In this document: positions 43,372 to 46,351 of the stretch, one piece after another
Numbering within the stretch: position 1 is the first letter of the stretch
Layout of the letters: every line of letters begins with the position of its first letter
Assembly (NCBI RefSeq): GCF_014836955.1
Contig: NZ_JACSPV010000038.1
Location: forward strand, 1-46,351
Direction: 5' to 3'
Origin: Bacillus norwichensis
GTDB taxonomy: Bacteria > Bacillota > Bacilli > Bacillales > Bacillaceae_C
DNA: 46,351 bases
Notes under the pieces: generated by a model
Databases searched by the model: none
Told to the model about the DNA's origin: nothing
What the model saw: only the letters and a program-made list of their open reading frames with translations
Translations under genes and position numbers: made by a program

Positions 43372-44558
43372 GGGAAGCAGTTATTGTTGATGGGGTTAGA
43401 ACTGCGATTGGAAAAATAGGTGGTTCTTTAATAAATGAAGCACCTGATTTTTTAGGGTCATCAGTAATGAAAGCATTAACAGAGCGAACAGGGATAAAAA
43501 CATCTGAAATTGATGAGATTATTTTAGGTCAGGCAAAACAAAGCGCTGATCAATCGAATATTGCCCGTCTTGCAGCTTTACGAGCAGAGGTGCCATTGCA
43601 AGTACCTGCGTATACAGTACATCGCCAATGTGGTTCAGGGCTGCAAGCAATTAATAATGCTGCACAACAAATAGCACTTGGATTAAGTGATGCCATTATT
43701 GCAGGTGGAACAGAATCTATGAGTACATCTCCTTACTATATTCGAGGGGCCCGTTATGGATTAGAATCAGGTAATGGATTATTACTTGACCCCAATACAG
43801 AAAGTCAACCAGGTTCTCAACCGGAGTATTTTGGAATTAAAACAATGGGGGAGACTGCTGAAGTTTTAGCTCAAAAATATAATATTTCACGGGAGCGCCA
43901 AGATGAGTATGCTCATTTAAGCCAACTACGGACGGACAAAGCAATAGAGAAGGGGTATTTTAAAGAGCAAATTACTCCGTATGAGATTAAAAAGAAGAAG
44001 GGGTCTATTTTATTTGAAGTAGATGAGCATCCGCGATTAAGTTCTATAGAAAAATTAGCTTCGTTAAATCCTGTGTTTGTTAAAGATGGTACGGTAACAG
44101 CTGGAAATAGCAGTGGCCGAAATGATGGTGCAGCCGCTTTGCTTATAACGTCAACAGAAAAAGCGGATAAATATGGCTTAACGCCGAAAGTGAAAATAAT
44201 AGCACAGGCGGCTGCGGGTGTTAATCCAAGAGAAATGGGAATAGGGCCAGTACCTGCAACACTAAAAGCTCTGGGGCAGGCTAATTTAAAAATTGAGGAC
44301 ATAGATGTTATTGAATTAAATGAAGCTTTTTCGGCACAGACGCTCGCTGTAATCGATGTACTAGGGTTAGATATTGAGAAAGTTAACCCTAATGGAGGCG
44401 CAATTGCACTAGGACACCCTATTGGAGCAACTGGCGCCATTTTAATGACTAAATTGATTCATGAACTAGAACGTACAGAAAAGCGTTATGGCTTGGTTAC
44501 ACTTTGTATTGCTGGAGGTTTAGGTATCGCCACAATTGTAGAAAACTGTCGAATTTGA
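43368..44558 (+). CDS. Acetyl-CoA acyltransferase (thiolase)
   Basis: A 396-residue thiolase. The acyl-accepting Cys88 (VHRQCGSGLQAI), His350 (GGAIALGHPIGATGA) and Cys380 (LCIAGGLG) are present, as is NEAFSAQ. It starts at a TTG that overlaps the CoA-transferase stop. It should split the 3-oxoacyl-CoA made by the transferase into acetyl-CoA and a shorter acyl-CoA, either acetoacetyl-CoA or 3-oxoadipyl-CoA (PcaF type). Confidence 0.92.
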   Translation: MREAVIVDGVRTAIGKIGGSLINEAPDFLGSSVMKALTERTGIKTSEIDEIILGQAKQSADQSNIARLAALRAEVPLQVPAYTVHRQCGSGLQAINNAAQQIALGLSDAIIAGGTESMSTSPYYIRGARYGLESGNGLLLDPNTESQPGSQPEYFGIKTMGETAEVLAQKYNISRERQDEYAHLSQLRTDKAIEKGYFKEQITPYEIKKKKGSILFEVDEHPRLSSIEKLASLNPVFVKDGTVTAGNSSGRNDGAAALLITSTEKADKYGLTPKVKIIAQAAAGVNPREMGIGPVPATLKALGQANLKIEDIDVIELNEAFSAQTLAVIDVLGLDIEKVNPNGGAIALGHPIGATGAILMTKLIHELERTEKRYGLVTLCIAGGLGIATIVENCRI

Positions 44559-44659
44559 ATTTTTAGGGGATGGATATCTCCACATTAAGACATCAGCTAT
44601 CAATTGAAGTCAGCGGAGCGACAACATTAAAACAGTATCAAGCTGATGGTAGAAGCCGT

Positions 44660-44694
44660 ATCCCCCTTCTTTTTAAAAGGAAGGGGGATTTTAA
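44660..44694 (+). terminator. Terminator after the thiolase gene
   Basis: ATCCCCCTTC / GAAGGGGGAT (10 bp, 10-base loop) followed by TTTAAT. The 100 bases between the thiolase stop and this hairpin hold no recognised gene. Confidence 0.75.
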
Positions 44695-44825
44695 TGAGCG
44701 GTTTTATATAAGATTATTGGGATTGTCCTAGTATATCCTATATCTGATCTTATTTTCGAGTGTCCATTTGAAAAGTATAGAGAAAATGGTTCAGGCAGCT
44801 ATCAAATAAATGGACCCTGGAATCA

Positions 44826-45752
44826 TTATTTAAAAGTGTCGTTATTGTTTTGGGCTTGTGAGAAGTTCAGCGTTTCCTTGAATGCTTCTTCTTGGTCCTT
44901 TCGATACCACTCGAAGAAAATTTTAGCAATAATGACCCCATATACGATTTCCTGGACAACTTTCATGATGATCCCGCCAAGTTGCTGATCTTGAAGGACG
45001 CCTAAAGGATTGAACAACGATATCAGTTCTGGTGATGATGAACCTAATCCTGATAATGAGGCTGGTGTTGCGCATAATGTCAGTGCATTTAGCCACGCTT
45101 CAGGATCGGAATATGTTTGATACATGGGGTCGTTTGCAAAGATGATGAGCGCGCAAGCTGGCAGCATGAGGACTCCATTCGCAAACATATATCCTGTTTT
45201 CAGTATTCCAGACATCTTATCATATTCATTAAGAGGATTCATAACAGGCCAAAACATGAAAAGAGCTAGACAAAATAATAATGTGTGGATGGAGGCGTGA
45301 TAAAAGCTAGTTGTTTTTGAGAAATCAAGAATTAATGGAACATGATAAACCGAAAAGCCCACATTGAATAGCAGAAGTGCCACTACAGGTTTTGTCAAAT
45401 GATGAAATAAGAATTTGATTACTCTAATATTCAACATTGCCCTCCACAGCCAAGCTGGTATCAAATGAATAAAAAGAATAGGCATTATTAATAGAAGGAA
45501 TGCCATTTGAATCATATGCATCGTTAACATCATGTGACTCATTAAATCGATTGGTGATCCTTTAATGATATAGAGGATCGTGACAAAGCCGAAGAACGAA
45601 GCTATTTGCTTTTTGTTAAGAGGCCTGCTCCCATTAAAGAAGTGCCGATACTTAACTGTAATGAGATAATAGATAATAGTAATAAAGAATAAAAATACCG
45701 CAAAATATGGACTCCACAATGAGCTGAAGTCAAATAAATAGAAGATAGGCAT
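44826..45752 (-). CDS. ctaG: Cytochrome c oxidase assembly factor CtaG
   Basis: A 308-residue caa3-type CtaG with about seven membrane helices. Landmarks are SPIDLMSHMMLTMHMIQMAFLL, with the His and Met residues thought to handle copper, a further His in FNVGFSVYHVPLILD and HASIHTLLFC, and FWPVMNPL. It helps mature the copper site of caa3 cytochrome oxidase in Bacillus. GAGGTGA precedes the ATG. No oxidase structural genes are visible here. Confidence 0.9.
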   Translation of the reverse strand: MPIFYLFDFSSLWSPYFAVFLFFITIIYYLITVKYRHFFNGSRPLNKKQIASFFGFVTILYIIKGSPIDLMSHMMLTMHMIQMAFLLLIMPILFIHLIPAWLWRAMLNIRVIKFLFHHLTKPVVALLLFNVGFSVYHVPLILDFSKTTSFYHASIHTLLFCLALFMFWPVMNPLNEYDKMSGILKTGYMFANGVLMLPACALIIFANDPMYQTYSDPEAWLNALTLCATPASLSGLGSSSPELISLFNPLGVLQDQQLGGIIMKVVQEIVYGVIIAKIFFEWYRKDQEEAFKETLNFSQAQNNNDTFK

Positions 45753-45816
45753 AAGTCACCTCGCTCGCTCTATCAATATTGGTGTAAAATCTATCATTTA
45801 ATGACTAAGTAAAAGA

Positions 45817-45978
45817 TTATTGATAATAGCCGACTGTTCTCTTGTCATCCGGATGTGGATCGATCAATTCTTTTGTATCGGTTGGAAAAGCATTTATCAC
45901 TTCGTACATTACAATTAATCCCGGAATTAGAACCACCGTCACAAGTATACCGATCACCATCATTAAAAATTGAGTCAT
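45817..45978 (-). CDS. Small single-span membrane protein upstream of ctaG
   Basis: A 53-residue protein with one membrane helix (about 3-25) and a short tail ending DPHPDDKRTVGYYQ. The frame opens at 46023, but ATG at 45978 has GGGGATGAG upstream. It lies 64 bases before ctaG in the same orientation, so it may be cotranscribed and linked to oxidase assembly. I do not recognise the family. Confidence 0.6.
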   Translation of the reverse strand: MTQFLMMVIGILVTVVLIPGLIVMYEVINAFPTDTKELIDPHPDDKRTVGYYQ

Positions 45979-46162
45979 AAACTCATCCCCATTTAATTTT
46001 TTTGAAGACACTTTATTGAACATGATTCATCTTCACAAAAAAATTCTAAAGGAAAAAATATCAACTGTGACCATCCAATCTTTATTAAAAAACCCCATCC
46101 AGCTTCTGAGTTAAATGCATCATTGTCCATGTGTAAATACGACGTGAAAAAAGTTTTTTAGC

Positions 46163-46302
46163 CTCATTCAGCAGAAGTTTCTCACTTTAGTAAGTAGTGA
46201 GATGAGAGTATATTTGGTATTCCGTTTCAGTTGGGGTTCAAATTTAGGATGAATAAAGTTAAGCCTCCGGCGTAGATGCCAGAGATTTTCAGAGGAAACA
46301 AT
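46163..46302 (+). repeat. Dispersed structured repeat, copy R3
   Basis: CTCATTCAGCAGAAGTTTCT, the hairpin CTCACTTTAGTAAGTAGTGAG, then GATGAATAAAGTTAAGCCTC, GGCGTAGATGCCAGAG and ATTTTCAGAGGAAACA. It diverges from R1 and R2 after about 46302, where an unrelated hairpin GGCGACG-TTTCT-CGTCGCC (46305-46323) follows. Confidence 0.7.
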
Positions 46303-46351
46303 CGGGCGACGTTTCTCGTCGCCACCGTCTAGAATGAAAACTGATTCTTAC

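Noticed and set aside
44559-44659. Short open stretch after the thiolase gene reading STLRHQLSIEVSGATTLKQY
   Set aside because: Too short, no start, no recognised family.

Overview
The window looks like a chromosomal segment of a low-GC, endospore-forming member of the Bacillales (Bacillus sensu lato). The pointers are a complete GerA/GerB/GerC-type germinant receptor operon, a BclB-like collagen glycoprotein of the spore surface, an ArsR very like those of Bacillus, a CtaG, strong AAGGAGG-type ribosome sites with many TTG starts, and several Fur boxes. The species cannot be fixed from the sequence alone.

Layout. 1-730: left end of an IS110-family transposase gene (cut by the window edge) and an orphan arsR with three operator-like palindromes. 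1336-5351: a dapA paralogue, a histidine phosphatase, a GNAT acetyltransferase and a broken, N-terminally truncated ResC/CcsA cytochrome c biogenesis gene. 5983-9750: gerA-type operon on the minus strand. 9751-11056: decayed DNA with a Fur box ahead of an ORF interrupted by a stop. 11057-16393: MacAB/YknXYZ-like efflux system (microprotein, adaptor, ATPase, permease) followed by its probable two-component system. 16959-20094 (minus): spore-surface cluster with a collagen-like protein, a paralogue with a Cys/His-rich tail, an unknown protein and a TPR glycosyltransferase. 20614-25911: Fur-controlled siderophore operon holding an NtaA-type flavin monooxygenase, a binding lipoprotein, two permeases and an IroE/BesA-like esterase, but no ATPase. 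26021-28606: GNAT, SH3b-VanY peptidase, DUF1801 protein. 28839-31998: mobile-element debris: an IS1595-family element with 15-bp inverted repeats, an 8-bp target duplication and a small passenger gene, a TnpB tail with its right end, and a frameshifted SMI1/KNR4 protein. 32103-34594: a Fur-box promoter, a PchR/YbtA-like AraC regulator and an MFS transporter.

35027-44558 is a catabolic island. A FAH-family hydrolase and a two-domain VOC dioxygenase read leftward. An IclR regulator lies between them and an SDR plus a complete DctP-DctQ-DctM TRAP transporter reading rightward. A two-subunit 3-oxoacid CoA-transferase and a thiolase follow. An identical 15-bp near-palindrome lies in front of both the leftward and the rightward units, on opposite strands, and overlaps the -10 of the rightward promoter, so it is a good candidate IclR operator. 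The genes suggest TRAP import of an organic acid, oxidation, extradiol-type cleavage, hydrolysis of the product, CoA activation and thiolysis; the substrate is not identifiable by eye. A dispersed, structured repeat of about 140-175 bp occurs three times: inverted before the island, direct between the TRAP genes and the CoA-transferase, and direct at the right end of the window.

The right end (44826-45978, minus) carries ctaG and a small membrane protein. The most unusual parts are the Fur operon with two different candidate siderophore-dismantling enzymes, the IclR-controlled catabolic island, the spore-surface glycoprotein cluster and the IS1595 element with a passenger gene.
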